Assembly: GCA_016716705.1 (NCBI GenBank) | Contig: JADJVF010000014.1 | Location: 65,559-129,558, forward strand | Source of the DNA: Holophagales bacterium | Lineage (GTDB): Bacteria > Acidobacteriota > Thermoanaerobaculia > UBA5066 | Direction of reading: 5' to 3' | Length of the DNA stretch: 64,000 bases | Part shown: positions 16,751-25,333 of the stretch, piece after piece | Numbering within the stretch: the stretch's first letter is position 1 | How the letters are laid out: every line of letters starts with the position of its first letter | Position numbers and translations under genes: made by a program | Notes under the pieces: model-generated | The model's input: the letters and a program-made list of their open reading frames with translations, nothing else | Told to the model about the DNA's origin: nothing | Database searches by the model: none

Positions 16751-18801
16751 GCGACCTGCCGAAGGTCCGGGCGGCGCTCGACCGGATCGACTCCGCGCTC
16801 CTCGACCTCCTCGCCGAGCGGTCCGCCGTCGTCGACGAGGTGGCGGCGCTGAAGAGCCGCGAGTCGGACCTCTCCCTCAGGGACCTCGAACGGGAGCGGG
16901 ACCTCCTCTCGCGGATCGGGCGGGAAGCCCAGAAGCGGGGCCTGAACGCCTTCCACGTCGTGAAGATCTTCCGGGACGTCATCGAGGCCTCCGTGCGGCG
17001 CCAGGAGAGCCGCCTGACGCGCGAGGCGAACGAGGGAGCGGAGGCGGCCGTCCTGCGCGTGGCGTTCCAGGGAGCCGACGGGGCCTACAGCCATCTGGCG
17101 GGGCGGAAGTTCTTCGGCGACCGTCCGGACGAGCCGATCTTCGTCGGGTACCGGTCGTTCCGGCAGACGGTAGACGCCGTCGAGAGGGACGAGTGCGACT
17201 ACGCGATCCTGCCTCTCGAGAACTCGGTCGCCGGAGGCATCAACGAGACCTACGGTCTGCTCGGCACGTCGAAGCTCCACATCGTGGGCGAGGAGGTCTG
17301 GCCGGTCGAGCACTGTCTTCTCGGCGTCTCCAGGGTCCCGCTGGCCCGGTTGAAACGGATCTATTCGCACCCGCAGGCGCTCATGCAGTGCTCCGAGCTC
17401 CTCGAGAGCCTTCCCGGGGCCAGCGCGGAGAGCTTCTTCGACACCGCCGCGGCCGTGTCGCGGGTGAAGGAGCTGGGGGCCGAGGAGAACGCGGCGATCG
17501 CCAGCGCCGAGGCGGGAGAGCTCCACGGCCTCGTCGTCCTCCGGCGCGACATCGCCAACCAGCGCAACAACCAGACGAGGTTCGTCGTCGTCCACAGGAA
17601 GCGGTTCCGCTTCGACCCGCGGATTCCCTGCCGGACCTCGCTCCTCCTCGTGACCGACCACAAGGAGGGGGCCCTCGAGAGGTGCCTCTCCGAGCTGGCC
17701 CGGGCCTCGGTCAACATGACGAAGCTCGAGAGCCGCTCGATGCAGAACACTCCCTGGGAGTACCAGTTCTACGTCGACATCGAGGGGAACGTCGACGAGC
17801 CCCGCGTCGCGACGGCGCTCGAGGGAATCGGCCGGAACGCCCGCTACCTGCGCGTCCTCGGCTGCTACCCGCGCAAGGCGGACCCGTCTCTCCAGGTTCC
17901 CAGGGACGTCGACCTCTCGCCGGCCGAGGCGGTCGTTCCGGCGGTCTCGACGGCGGCTCCCATCCCCGCGGAGAGCAGGGTCGCCTACCCGCTCGCCGCG
18001 CGGCGCGGCGGGGACGAGCCCGGCCGGACGCTCGTCAAGCTGGGCGACGTCGTCTTCGGCGAGGGATTCGTCGTCGTCGCCGGCCCGTGTGCCGTCGAAA
18101 ACGAGGGCCAGGTCTTCGACACGGCACGGGTCGTACGGGAAGGGGGCGGCCGCGTCCTGCGGGGCGGGGTCTTCAAGCCGCGCACGAGCCCGTACGCCTT
18201 CCAGGGGCTCGGGCTCGCGGGTCTCGACATCCTCGCGCGCGCGGGGCTGGAGTACGGCCTCCCCATCGTCACCGAGGTCATGGCGCCGGAGGACGTCGAG
18301 AAGGTGGCCCTGCGCGCCGACATGCTCCAGATCGGAGCGCGGAACATGCAGAACTTCTCGCTGCTGAAGGAGGTGGGCCAGAGCAAGCGTCCCGTTCTCC
18401 TGAAGCGCGGAATGATGTCGTCGGTGGAGGAGCTCCTCCTCGCGGCCGAGTACATCCTCTCGGCCGGGAACCGGCACGTCGTCCTCTGCGAGCGCGGCAT
18501 CCGGACCTTCGAGACCTCGACGCGAAACACCCTCGACCTCGGAGCGATTCAGGTCCTCAAGGCCCGATCCCACCTGCCGGTCATCGTCGACCCGTCGCAC
18601 GCGATGGGAGTCGCCGCCTACGTCGCCCCGATGGCGCGCGCCGCGCTGGCGGCAGGAGCCGACGGCATCCTCGTCGAGGTCCACCCGTGTCCCGCCGAGG
18701 CGCTCTGCGACGGCCCGCAGGCGCTCACGCCCGAACTCTTCGTCGCGATGATGGGGGACCTGCGCCGCGTCGCCCAGGCGCTCGGCGTGAAGATGTGGTG
18801 A
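16747..18801 (+). CDS. Chorismate mutase-prephenate dehydratase-ACT-DAHP synthase fusion
   Basis: 684 residues joining the first shikimate step to the phenylalanine branch. Residues 1-97 are an AroQ chorismate mutase helix bundle (RAALDRIDSALLDLLAER). Residues 100-285 are prephenate dehydratase (AFQGADGAYSHLAG, ENSVAGGINETYG, and NNQTRF with the catalytic TRF). Residues 296-385 are an ACT domain with GAL and ESRS motifs, close to the GALV and ESRP Phe-binding motifs. After a 50-residue linker, residues 436-684 are a type I-beta DAHP synthase (VVAGPCAVENEGQ, GGVFKPRTSPYAFQG, DPSHAMG). One ACT domain could let phenylalanine restrain both pathway ends. The frame is uninterrupted. ATG 16747 overlaps the asnS stop (ATGA). 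Confidence 0.93.
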   Translation: MSDLPKVRAALDRIDSALLDLLAERSAVVDEVAALKSRESDLSLRDLERERDLLSRIGREAQKRGLNAFHVVKIFRDVIEASVRRQESRLTREANEGAEAAVLRVAFQGADGAYSHLAGRKFFGDRPDEPIFVGYRSFRQTVDAVERDECDYAILPLENSVAGGINETYGLLGTSKLHIVGEEVWPVEHCLLGVSRVPLARLKRIYSHPQALMQCSELLESLPGASAESFFDTAAAVSRVKELGAEENAAIASAEAGELHGLVVLRRDIANQRNNQTRFVVVHRKRFRFDPRIPCRTSLLLVTDHKEGALERCLSELARASVNMTKLESRSMQNTPWEYQFYVDIEGNVDEPRVATALEGIGRNARYLRVLGCYPRKADPSLQVPRDVDLSPAEAVVPAVSTAAPIPAESRVAYPLAARRGGDEPGRTLVKLGDVVFGEGFVVVAGPCAVENEGQVFDTARVVREGGGRVLRGGVFKPRTSPYAFQGLGLAGLDILARAGLEYGLPIVTEVMAPEDVEKVALRADMLQIGARNMQNFSLLKEVGQSKRPVLLKRGMMSSVEELLLAAEYILSAGNRHVVLCERGIRTFETSTRNTLDLGAIQVLKARSHLPVIVDPSHAMGVAAYVAPMARAALAAGADGILVEVHPCPAEALCDGPQALTPELFVAMMGDLRRVAQALGVKMW

Positions 18802-18872
18802 CGCCTCCCGTCCCTCCGCCGGCCCAAATCCCGGCCCGGCCGTGCCCGGGTGCCCCGGGGGCGTCCGGCGGG

Positions 18873-18878
18873 TACAAT
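18873..18878 (+). promoter_or_regulatory. -10 element (TACAAT) of rimO
   Basis: TACAAT lies 47 nt before ATG 18926. An in-frame GTG at 18890 is only 11 nt away, so a near-leaderless longer form of RimO is possible. Confidence 0.4.
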
Positions 18879-18925
18879 CAAGGGTTCGCGTGGCGACCGT
18901 CTCGCGTCGCCCGAGGAACCCGCAA

Positions 18926-20279
18926 ATGGCATTGAAGCTCCCCTCCGTCGGAATCGTCTCCCTCGGCTGCCCGAAGAACCTCGTCGACACCGAGGTGATG
19001 CTGGGCTACCTGCGGCGGGAGGGGCTGACTCTCGGCGACCCGGATTCCTCCCGGGTCGTCATCGTCAACACCTGCGGCTTCATCGACCAGGCCAAGGAAG
19101 AATCGGTGAACGCGGTCCTCGAGCAGGTCCGGCGCAAGGAGGCGGGGGAGATCGACCGGGTCGTCGTCGCGGGCTGCATGGTCCAGAAATACGGCGCCGA
19201 GCTCGCGGCGGAAATTCCGGAGATCGACCACTTCATCGGGCTCGACGAGCTGGAGAAGGCGCCGGCCGCGGCGCTCGGCCTCCCGTCGCTCCCGCGCTTC
19301 ACGGCCAAGCCGCTCGCCACGCGCCTCTACGACGACCTCGCGCCGCGCGTCCTGACGGGACGGCGCGGCTACGCGTACCTGAAGGTGGCCGAGGGGTGCA
19401 ACAACCCCTGCACCTTCTGCACCATTCCGCAGATGCGCGGCCTCCAGCGTTCGAGAACCGTCGAGTCGCTCGTCCGCGAGGCGCTCTCCCTCGAGGCGCA
19501 GGGGGTCTCGGAGCTCGTCCTGATCTCGCAGGACACGACCCGTTACGGAGAGGACGTCGGGCTCGGTCGGGAGGGGCTCACGACACTGGTCTCGACCCTC
19601 CTCGGCGAGACGTCGTTCCCCTGGATCCGCTTCCTCTACGCCTACCCGAAGACGCTTCACGAATCGGTCCTGAAGCTCATGGCCGGTGAGCCCCGGTTCG
19701 TTCCCTACGTCGACATCCCGCTCCAGCACGTCTCGCGCCGGGTCCTGGCCGCGATGCGCCGCGGCGGCGATCCCGAGAGCTACTCCCGCATGTTCGCAGG
19801 GATGCGCGAGACGGTCCCGGGCATCGCCCTGAGGACGACGTTCATCGCCGGATTCCCGTCCGAGACGGAGGCCGACTTCGAGGAGCTCCTCTCCTTCGTG
19901 AAGGAGGTCGAAGTCGACCACCTCGGCGTATTCCCTTACTCCCCCGGAGCCCGGGTCGGGGGCGGAAGGGCTGGGCGATCCGGTTCCGGCCGAGGTGAAG
20001 GCCGAGCGCTGCGCGGCCGTCATGGAGGCGCAGCGCGCGATCTCCCGCCGGAAGAACCGCGCGCTGAAGGGGAAGGTCCACGAAGCGATCGTCGAAGGGG
20101 TCTCCGTCGAATCGGAGCTCCTCCTCGAGGGACGGCTGAAGCGCCAGGCGCCCGAGATCGACGGAAAGCTCCTGATCAACGACGCTCCCGACGGCTTCGT
20201 CCCGCGTCCCGGGACCGTCGTGAAGGTCCGGGTGACGGAAGCGCACGACTACGATCTCGTGGGGCGGATCGTCGCGTGA
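18926..20279 (+). CDS. rimO: Ribosomal protein S12 methylthiotransferase (frame broken near 19945)
   Basis: Radical-SAM methylthiotransferase modifying an Asp of ribosomal protein S12. The N-terminal UPF0004 domain begins VGIVSLGCPKNLVDTEVM, with NTCGFID and VVAGCMVQ supplying the other cluster cysteines. The radical-SAM motif is CNNPCTFC in VAEGCNNPCTFCTIPQMRG. A C-terminal TRAM domain follows (about the last 65 codons). The frame shifts at the YSP stretch near 19945, in a C/G run where one extra base fits. The correct continuation is EPGSGAEGLGDPVPAEVKAE. The corrected length is 450 residues, normal for RimO. ATG 18926 has GAGGA about 9 nt upstream. Confidence 0.92.
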
Positions 20280-20292
20280 GCCCCCGCCTGCC

Positions 20293-21237
20293 GTGAACAT
20301 CTACGTCGACCCACTCCGGCGTTCCGACCTCCCGCGCGGGGGAGTCATGACGATCGGCAACTTCGACGGTGTCCACACCGGGCACCAGGAGATGCTCCGC
20401 CGCGTCGTCGACCGGGCCCGGGAGCTCGACGCGCCTTCGGTCGTGCTGACGTTCGACCCGCATCCGATGAGGATTCTCCATCCCCAGCGGGCACCGGGAC
20501 TGATCCAGACGCTTCGCCAGCGCGAAGAGGCGATCGCCGCCCTCGGCGTCGACGCCCTCGTCGTCGTCCCATTCACGCGGGAGTTCGCCGCGATGCCTGC
20601 CGAAGAGTTCGTCCGCGACCTTCTCGGCCGCTCGCTCGGCGCGCGCGAAGTCCACGTCGGCTCGGCCTTCGCCTTCGGATGCGGAAAGAGGGGCAACGTC
20701 ACGCTCCTTTCAAAGCTGGGCGAAGAGGCCGGGATCCGGGTGGTCCCGCTCGACGTCGTCGCCGAGGGGGGAGAGCCTGTCTCGTCGACCCGTGTGAGGA
20801 CGCTCCTGGGGGCGGGAAGCGTCGCCGAGGTCCGGCGCCTCCTGGGACGCCCTTTCGCGATGGAGGGCGTCATCGCGAAGGGCGACCGGATGGGGCGGAA
20901 GATCGGCTATCCGACGATCAACCTGAAGTCCGAGAACGAGCTCTACCCGCGAGACGGCGTCTACGTGACGAAGGTCCTCCTCCGTTCCTTCGAGCGGACC
21001 TTCACCTGCGTCACGAACATCGGCCGCAGGCCGACCGTCTACGAGGACTACGCCACGACGGTGGAGTCCTACATCCTCGACTTCTCTTCCGACGTCTACG
21101 GCGAGCCGATCCGGCTCACGTTCTTCGATCGCCTGCGCGACGAGAGGGTCTTTCCTTCGATGCTCGAGCTGACGGCGCAGATCCGTCGCGACGTGGAGGC
21201 GACGCGTCTCTGGTTCCTCTCTCGAGGCGAAGGATGA
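20293..21237 (+). CDS. ribF: Bifunctional riboflavin kinase / FAD synthetase
   Basis: 314 residues making FMN and then FAD from riboflavin. The N-terminal adenylyltransferase domain has MTIGNFDGVHTGHQ and LTFDPHP, plus SSTRVRTLL near residue 160. The C-terminal riboflavin kinase domain has GDRMGRKIGYPTINL and the Arg/Glu region VESYILDF. Length and domain order are standard. GTG 20293 lies 13 bp after the rimO stop. The gene's TGA overlaps the following ATG (ATGA), so rimO, ribF and the membrane protein gene probably form one transcript. Confidence 0.94.
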   Translation: MNIYVDPLRRSDLPRGGVMTIGNFDGVHTGHQEMLRRVVDRARELDAPSVVLTFDPHPMRILHPQRAPGLIQTLRQREEAIAALGVDALVVVPFTREFAAMPAEEFVRDLLGRSLGAREVHVGSAFAFGCGKRGNVTLLSKLGEEAGIRVVPLDVVAEGGEPVSSTRVRTLLGAGSVAEVRRLLGRPFAMEGVIAKGDRMGRKIGYPTINLKSENELYPRDGVYVTKVLLRSFERTFTCVTNIGRRPTVYEDYATTVESYILDFSSDVYGEPIRLTFFDRLRDERVFPSMLELTAQIRRDVEATRLWFLSRGEG

Positions 21238-22103
21238 TCGCGCCTCTCGCCGGTCGCGTCGCACTCGTTCTGCTCGCCCTCGGCGCGGCGCGCCGGGCGC
21301 GAGGCGCGAAGGGGGCGGCGCTGGTGGGGCTGGCCGGCGCGGCCGCCGCGTTCGGAGCGGGTCCTCACCCGCTGCCGGAGCCGTTCACGCTGGGCGCCGG
21401 GATCTTCGTCTCCACGCTCCTCCTGGCGTTCCTGTGTGCACCCGTTCACTCGCCGCTCACCGCGGAGGCGGCGAGGGTGACGGCCTCCCTCGCCACGGGT
21501 GCCGGGGTCGTGGCCGGCTTCGCGCTCCGGGGTGAGGGGCTCGAAGGGGCGCTCCTCGGAGCCTCGGCGGTCGCGGCCGCGCTGTCGGTCTACGGGGCCG
21601 AGGGGTGCCGCGCGAACACGGAGGCAGGCTGGAGGCGGGGAGTGTCCTGGGCGGGCGCGATCCTGCTTCCTGGGCTCGTCGGGGGAGCGCTCCTGGCGCT
21701 GGGCGGCACGCTGCCGGCACATCTCAGGCTCGTCGGGCCCGCAGCAGGCGCCCTGGTCGCCCTCCTCGCCTGGGTCCCTCCCATCCTCCTCGAACGCCGG
21801 CGCGTCCTGCGCGAGCTCTCCGAGGAAGTCCGGCTCGGGATCCTTCCGGGCGAGGATCTCGCCGTTCTCGTGAATCCGTGGCGGCGCTGGCGCGAACCGC
21901 GATTCGGCCGCGCCGACGAGAGGCGGGAGTACGTGAGGAGCGCACTTCTCCTGGCCGTTGCGAGGCAGCAGCAGCGACGGCGAACCGGCGAGGCGAACCG
22001 GCTCCGGCAGCTCGAAGTCCTCGCGTTCCGGACGCGCGTTCGCAGGGTCGTGGAGGGGCGCGTCGCCCGCACCGCCTTCGCTTCCGACGAGTCGACTGCC
22101 TGA
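21234..22103 (+). CDS. Multi-pass membrane protein of unknown function
   Basis: 289 residues. Six or so hydrophobic helices occupy residues 1-190 (for example LAGRVALVLLALGAA, FTLGAGIFVSTLLLAFL, LPGLVGGALLALGG). A 95-residue Arg-rich C-terminal region follows, probably cytoplasmic (REYVRSALLLAVARQQQRRR). No family or motif is recognised. It overlaps ribF by four bases (ATGA), so it is translated from the same message. A TATCAT promoter element for the next gene follows its stop. Confidence 0.6.
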   Translation: MIAPLAGRVALVLLALGAARRARGAKGAALVGLAGAAAAFGAGPHPLPEPFTLGAGIFVSTLLLAFLCAPVHSPLTAEAARVTASLATGAGVVAGFALRGEGLEGALLGASAVAAALSVYGAEGCRANTEAGWRRGVSWAGAILLPGLVGGALLALGGTLPAHLRLVGPAAGALVALLAWVPPILLERRRVLRELSEEVRLGILPGEDLAVLVNPWRRWREPRFGRADERREYVRSALLLAVARQQQRRRTGEANRLRQLEVLAFRTRVRRVVEGRVARTAFASDESTA

Positions 22104-22144
22104 GCGGACGTTTCCCTTGCGGCAACCCCTCCGTCCGCGGGCCG

Positions 22145-22150
22145 TATCAT
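22145..22150 (+). promoter_or_regulatory. -10 element (TATCAT) before the barrel protein gene
   Basis: TATCAT is followed by exactly 8 nt and then TTG 22159. This repeats the leaderless-type arrangement and supports the TTG as start. Confidence 0.45.
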
Positions 22151-22158
22151 CGCGAGGC

Positions 22159-23232
22159 TTGAAAGTAACCCGGCCCCTCTGGGCGCTCGTCTCGAGCCTC
22201 CTCATCCTTCCCGCTTCCCTCGCCGCCGAGCCGCCGGCGGGCGATCCGCCGGGTTTCGTCCTCGGCGCCTCCCTGTCGGCGCTCGAGCCGACGCAGGACC
22301 GCGACCTGCGGGAAGCGGAGCTCTTCTACGCGTTCCTGACGGCCTCCTTTCGACAGAAGAGCTGGGGCGCCCGTGTGGAGCTGCGCGGGAGGGAAGGGCT
22401 CTTCCGCGACTATTTCCCCGGCTCCGTCTGGCTCGAAGAGGGCTTCGCCTTCGTCGATACGCCGGCTGGCGAGGTCCGCGTCGGGAAGGTCGGCAGCGTC
22501 GTCGGCCTCGCCGACCAGACGTTCGGAGGCGACCTCTTCTCCCTCAACGGCGTCAACCGGAACCCCGACTGGGGCGTCCAACTCGTCGGAAGCCGGCCGC
22601 TCGGCTGGCACTCGCTCGACTGGGCGGCGCGCTGGGCCGGGCAGAACGACCACGTCGCCTGGGAAGAGGAAGGGAAGGGCGTCGAATCGGATCCGTCCGC
22701 GTCGCTTCGCGACGGCTTCTCTGGCCGGGCATCCTTCCTCTACAACGAGGGGCTCTGGACCGTTCGGCCCGGATTGTCGGGGGGAACGGCGCGGATCGTC
22801 CCGACCGACGGACGGAGCGAGTACCGTCGAAGCGACGCGAGCGCCGACCTGACGGGCACTTTCGGCCCGATCTCGTTGGAGCTCCAGGGGCTCTTCCGGT
22901 CGGCGGACGAGCCGGCTGCCGGGGAGGCCCGGCCCCTCGCGGAGCGGGACGGGCGGGCCTGGCGCGGGGCTTTTCGTTTCGAGCTGCCGACCGTGGTCTT
23001 CCGCTACACCTACACCGAATGGCGCTATGTCGGCGCCGACTCGACCGAGAGGATCCACCAACCCGCGGCCGCATGGATCGGCTGGAAGGGAATCGAAGCC
23101 ACGCTGGAATACGCCGCGCGAAGAATCCGGACCGGGGAATCCGTTCGGACGTTCAACGCGTTCTGGTTCGGGCTGGTCGTCCGGTTCCCGTTCGGGGCGT
23201 CCCCCGGAGCGGTCCGGGGAGGGAAAGGCTGA
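22159..23232 (+). CDS. Predicted outer-membrane beta-barrel protein
   Basis: 357 residues. A signal peptide (LKVTRPLWALVSSLLILPAS, LAAE) precedes a sequence of alternating hydrophobic and polar strands rich in Trp, Tyr, Gly and Arg. Examples are WGVQLVGSRPLGWHSLDWAA and FRYTYTEWRYVG, with AFWFGLVVRFPFG near the end. This is the pattern of a porin-like barrel, but no named family is recognised. The start is taken as TTG 22159 because no ATG or GTG fits and a TATCAT lies 8 nt upstream. It is followed after 4 bp by macA, so it may serve the exporter, although it lacks the TolC helical signature. Confidence 0.6.
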   Translation: MKVTRPLWALVSSLLILPASLAAEPPAGDPPGFVLGASLSALEPTQDRDLREAELFYAFLTASFRQKSWGARVELRGREGLFRDYFPGSVWLEEGFAFVDTPAGEVRVGKVGSVVGLADQTFGGDLFSLNGVNRNPDWGVQLVGSRPLGWHSLDWAARWAGQNDHVAWEEEGKGVESDPSASLRDGFSGRASFLYNEGLWTVRPGLSGGTARIVPTDGRSEYRRSDASADLTGTFGPISLELQGLFRSADEPAAGEARPLAERDGRAWRGAFRFELPTVVFRYTYTEWRYVGADSTERIHQPAAAWIGWKGIEATLEYAARRIRTGESVRTFNAFWFGLVVRFPFGASPGAVRGGKG

Positions 23233-23236
23233 TGAG

Positions 23237-24592
23237 ATGAAGAAGGCCCTGATCGTGGCGGCGATCGTCGTCGCCGTCGTCGCGGGAGCTGTTTTCCTCC
23301 TTTCGCAGGAGAAGACGAGCGGCCCGAAGTTCCGCAAGGAGAAGGTGACGAAAGGGGAGGTCGTGGCGACCGTCACGGCGACCGGGACCCTCTCGGCGGT
23401 CACGACCGTCAAGGTCGGCAGCCAGGTGTCCGGGATCATCGCGAGCCTGCACGCCGACTTCAACTCGGAGGTGAAGAAGGGACAGCTCCTCGCGGGGCTC
23501 GACCCGACCCCCTTCCAGACCTCCGTCGACCAGAGGCGGGCCGACCTCGAGAGGGCGAAGGTGGAGCTGCGCAACGCGGAGCTCGTCCTTTCCCGCGCGA
23601 AGAAGCTCCTGGAGGCGCAGCTGCAGGCGCAGTCGGAGTACGACACGGCCAAGGCGAACCGCGACGGGGCCGCGGCCGCGGTCGAGCAGTCGATGGCCGC
23701 CCTTCGGCAGGCCGAGACGAACCTCGCCTACACGAGGATCCTCTCGCCGATCGACGGGGTCGTCGTCGACCGGCAGTACGACATCGGCCAGACGGTGGCC
23801 GCGTCGTTCCAGGCGCCCGTCCTCTTCACGATCGCCCAGGACCTGACGAAGATGCAGGTCCTGACGAACATCGACGAGGCCGACATCGGCCGCGTGAAGG
23901 AAGGCCAGGAAGCGAACTTCTCGGTCGACGCCTTCCCGGATCGCCCGTTCCGCGGAAAGGTCTCCCAGATCCGACTCTCGCCGCAGACGGTTCAGAACGT
24001 CGTCACCTACCCGGTGCTCCTCGACGTCGCCAATCCCGAGCTCCGCCTGCGACCCGGGATGACCGCGAACGTCTCCGTGCCGGTCGACCGGAAAGACGAC
24101 GTCCTGCGCGTGCCGAACGCGGCGCTGAGGTTCCGGCCCGACCCGGCCGACCTCGAGGACGGCGGAAAGAAAGACGCGAAGAAGGACGGGAAGAAGGCCG
24201 GCGCGAAACCGGCCGACGAAAAGACGGCCGACGCGGCGGGCGCGCCCTCCGGCGAGATCGGCGGCGGGGCCGGGAGCGCCCGGGGCGCCGGTGGCGAACG
24301 CCCAGCGCGCGGCGACGGCAGCGGGCGCCCCGGCGCCGGCTTCTCCGGCCGTCCCGGGGCGGGACGGTCCGGACCCTCGCGCGAGGCGGACGTCTACGTC
24401 GAGCTTCCGACGGGGAAGCTCCGCGCGATCCACGTGAAGACCGCCCTGACGGACGGCAACGTCACGGCGGTCGAAGGGGACGCGTTGAAGGAAGGGGACG
24501 AGGTCGTCCTCGGCCTCGCGACGGCGAAGGCGATGGGGAGCGCCGGCGGCGGCGGCGGTGGCGGCGGGCCGCGTGGCATGGGGCGGATGTAG
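23237..24592 (+). CDS. macA: Periplasmic adaptor of MacAB-type exporter (HlyD family)
   Basis: 451 residues. One N-terminal membrane anchor (ALIVAAIVVAVVAGAVFLL) is followed by the lipoyl/barrel-sandwich region (VKVGSQVSGIIASLHADFN). A coiled-coil hairpin (about 85-150) and the second lipoyl half (TRILSPIDGVVVDRQYDIGQ) come next, then the beta-barrel domain. The membrane-proximal domain is interrupted by about 80 residues of low-complexity Lys/Gly/Ala/Arg sequence (residues 310-390), unusual for MacA. The C-terminus is Gly-rich (GGGGGGGG, PRGMGRM). It bridges the inner-membrane ABC transporter to an outer-membrane channel. ATPase and permease genes follow directly. Confidence 0.88.
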   Translation: MKKALIVAAIVVAVVAGAVFLLSQEKTSGPKFRKEKVTKGEVVATVTATGTLSAVTTVKVGSQVSGIIASLHADFNSEVKKGQLLAGLDPTPFQTSVDQRRADLERAKVELRNAELVLSRAKKLLEAQLQAQSEYDTAKANRDGAAAAVEQSMAALRQAETNLAYTRILSPIDGVVVDRQYDIGQTVAASFQAPVLFTIAQDLTKMQVLTNIDEADIGRVKEGQEANFSVDAFPDRPFRGKVSQIRLSPQTVQNVVTYPVLLDVANPELRLRPGMTANVSVPVDRKDDVLRVPNAALRFRPDPADLEDGGKKDAKKDGKKAGAKPADEKTADAAGAPSGEIGGGAGSARGAGGERPARGDGSGRPGAGFSGRPGAGRSGPSREADVYVELPTGKLRAIHVKTALTDGNVTAVEGDALKEGDEVVLGLATAKAMGSAGGGGGGGGPRGMGRM

Positions 24593-25333
24593 GTGGCGGA
24601 CCCGACTGCGCCCGAGCCGGTCATCCGGCTCCAGGACCTGACGCGGGTCTACCAGATGGGCGACACGGAAGTCCGGGCCCTCGACGGCGTGTCGATCGAC
24701 GTCTCGCCCGGCGAGTTCCTCGCCGTGATGGGGCCGTCGGGGTCGGGGAAGTCGACGTTCATGAACATCGTCGGCTGCCTCGACCGGCCGACCTCGGGCA
24801 CGTACGTCCTGGAGGGGATCGACGTCTCGACGCTCGACCGCAATGAGAGGGCCGAGATCCGGAACGACAAGATCGGGTTCGTCTTCCAGAGCTTCAACCT
24901 CCTCGCGAGAACCTCGGCGCTCGAGAACGTCGAGCTGCCGCTCCTCTATTCGCGAAAGCACCGCCTGACGGACGCCGAGCAGCTCGTGAAGGCGCGGGGC
25001 TGCCTCGGGAAGGTCGGGCTGGCGGAGCGCTGGGACCACACCCCCGCGCAGCTTTCCGGAGGCCAGCAGCAGCGCGTGGCCGTCGCGCGGGCGCTCGTGA
25101 ACGACCCGGCGATCATGCTCGCCGACGAGCCGACCGGGAATCTCGACTCGAAGACGTCGGACGAGATCATGGGGATCTTCCAGAGCCTCAACGAGGAGGG
25201 GAAGACGGTCGTCCTGATCACCCACGAGCACGACATCGCCGAGTACGCGCGGCGCGTCGTCGCCTTCCGCGACGGCCGGATCGTCGCCGACGAGGTCGTG
25301 TCGAACCGCAGATCGGCGAAGGGGGCGAGATGA
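24593..25333 (+). CDS. ABC transporter ATPase, MacB/LolD type
   Basis: 246 residues. It energises the MacA/permease complex. Walker A is GPSGSGKST, the signature is LSGGQQQRVA, and Walker B with its following segment is IMLADEPTGNLD. The switch His is in LITHEHD. The pattern is typical of the MacB/LolD subfamily. Here the ATPase is a separate gene, whereas E. coli MacB carries ATPase and permease in one chain. GTG 24593 directly follows the macA stop, and its own stop overlaps the permease ATG (ATGA). Confidence 0.92.
   Translation: MADPTAPEPVIRLQDLTRVYQMGDTEVRALDGVSIDVSPGEFLAVMGPSGSGKSTFMNIVGCLDRPTSGTYVLEGIDVSTLDRNERAEIRNDKIGFVFQSFNLLARTSALENVELPLLYSRKHRLTDAEQLVKARGCLGKVGLAERWDHTPAQLSGGQQQRVAVARALVNDPAIMLADEPTGNLDSKTSDEIMGIFQSLNEEGKTVVLITHEHDIAEYARRVVAFRDGRIVADEVVSNRRSAKGAR

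Noticed and set aside
16741..18990. Long minus-strand frame opposite the aromatic fusion gene
   Set aside because: It is the mirror of a verified four-domain enzyme and shows only low-complexity Arg/Asp/Glu sequence.
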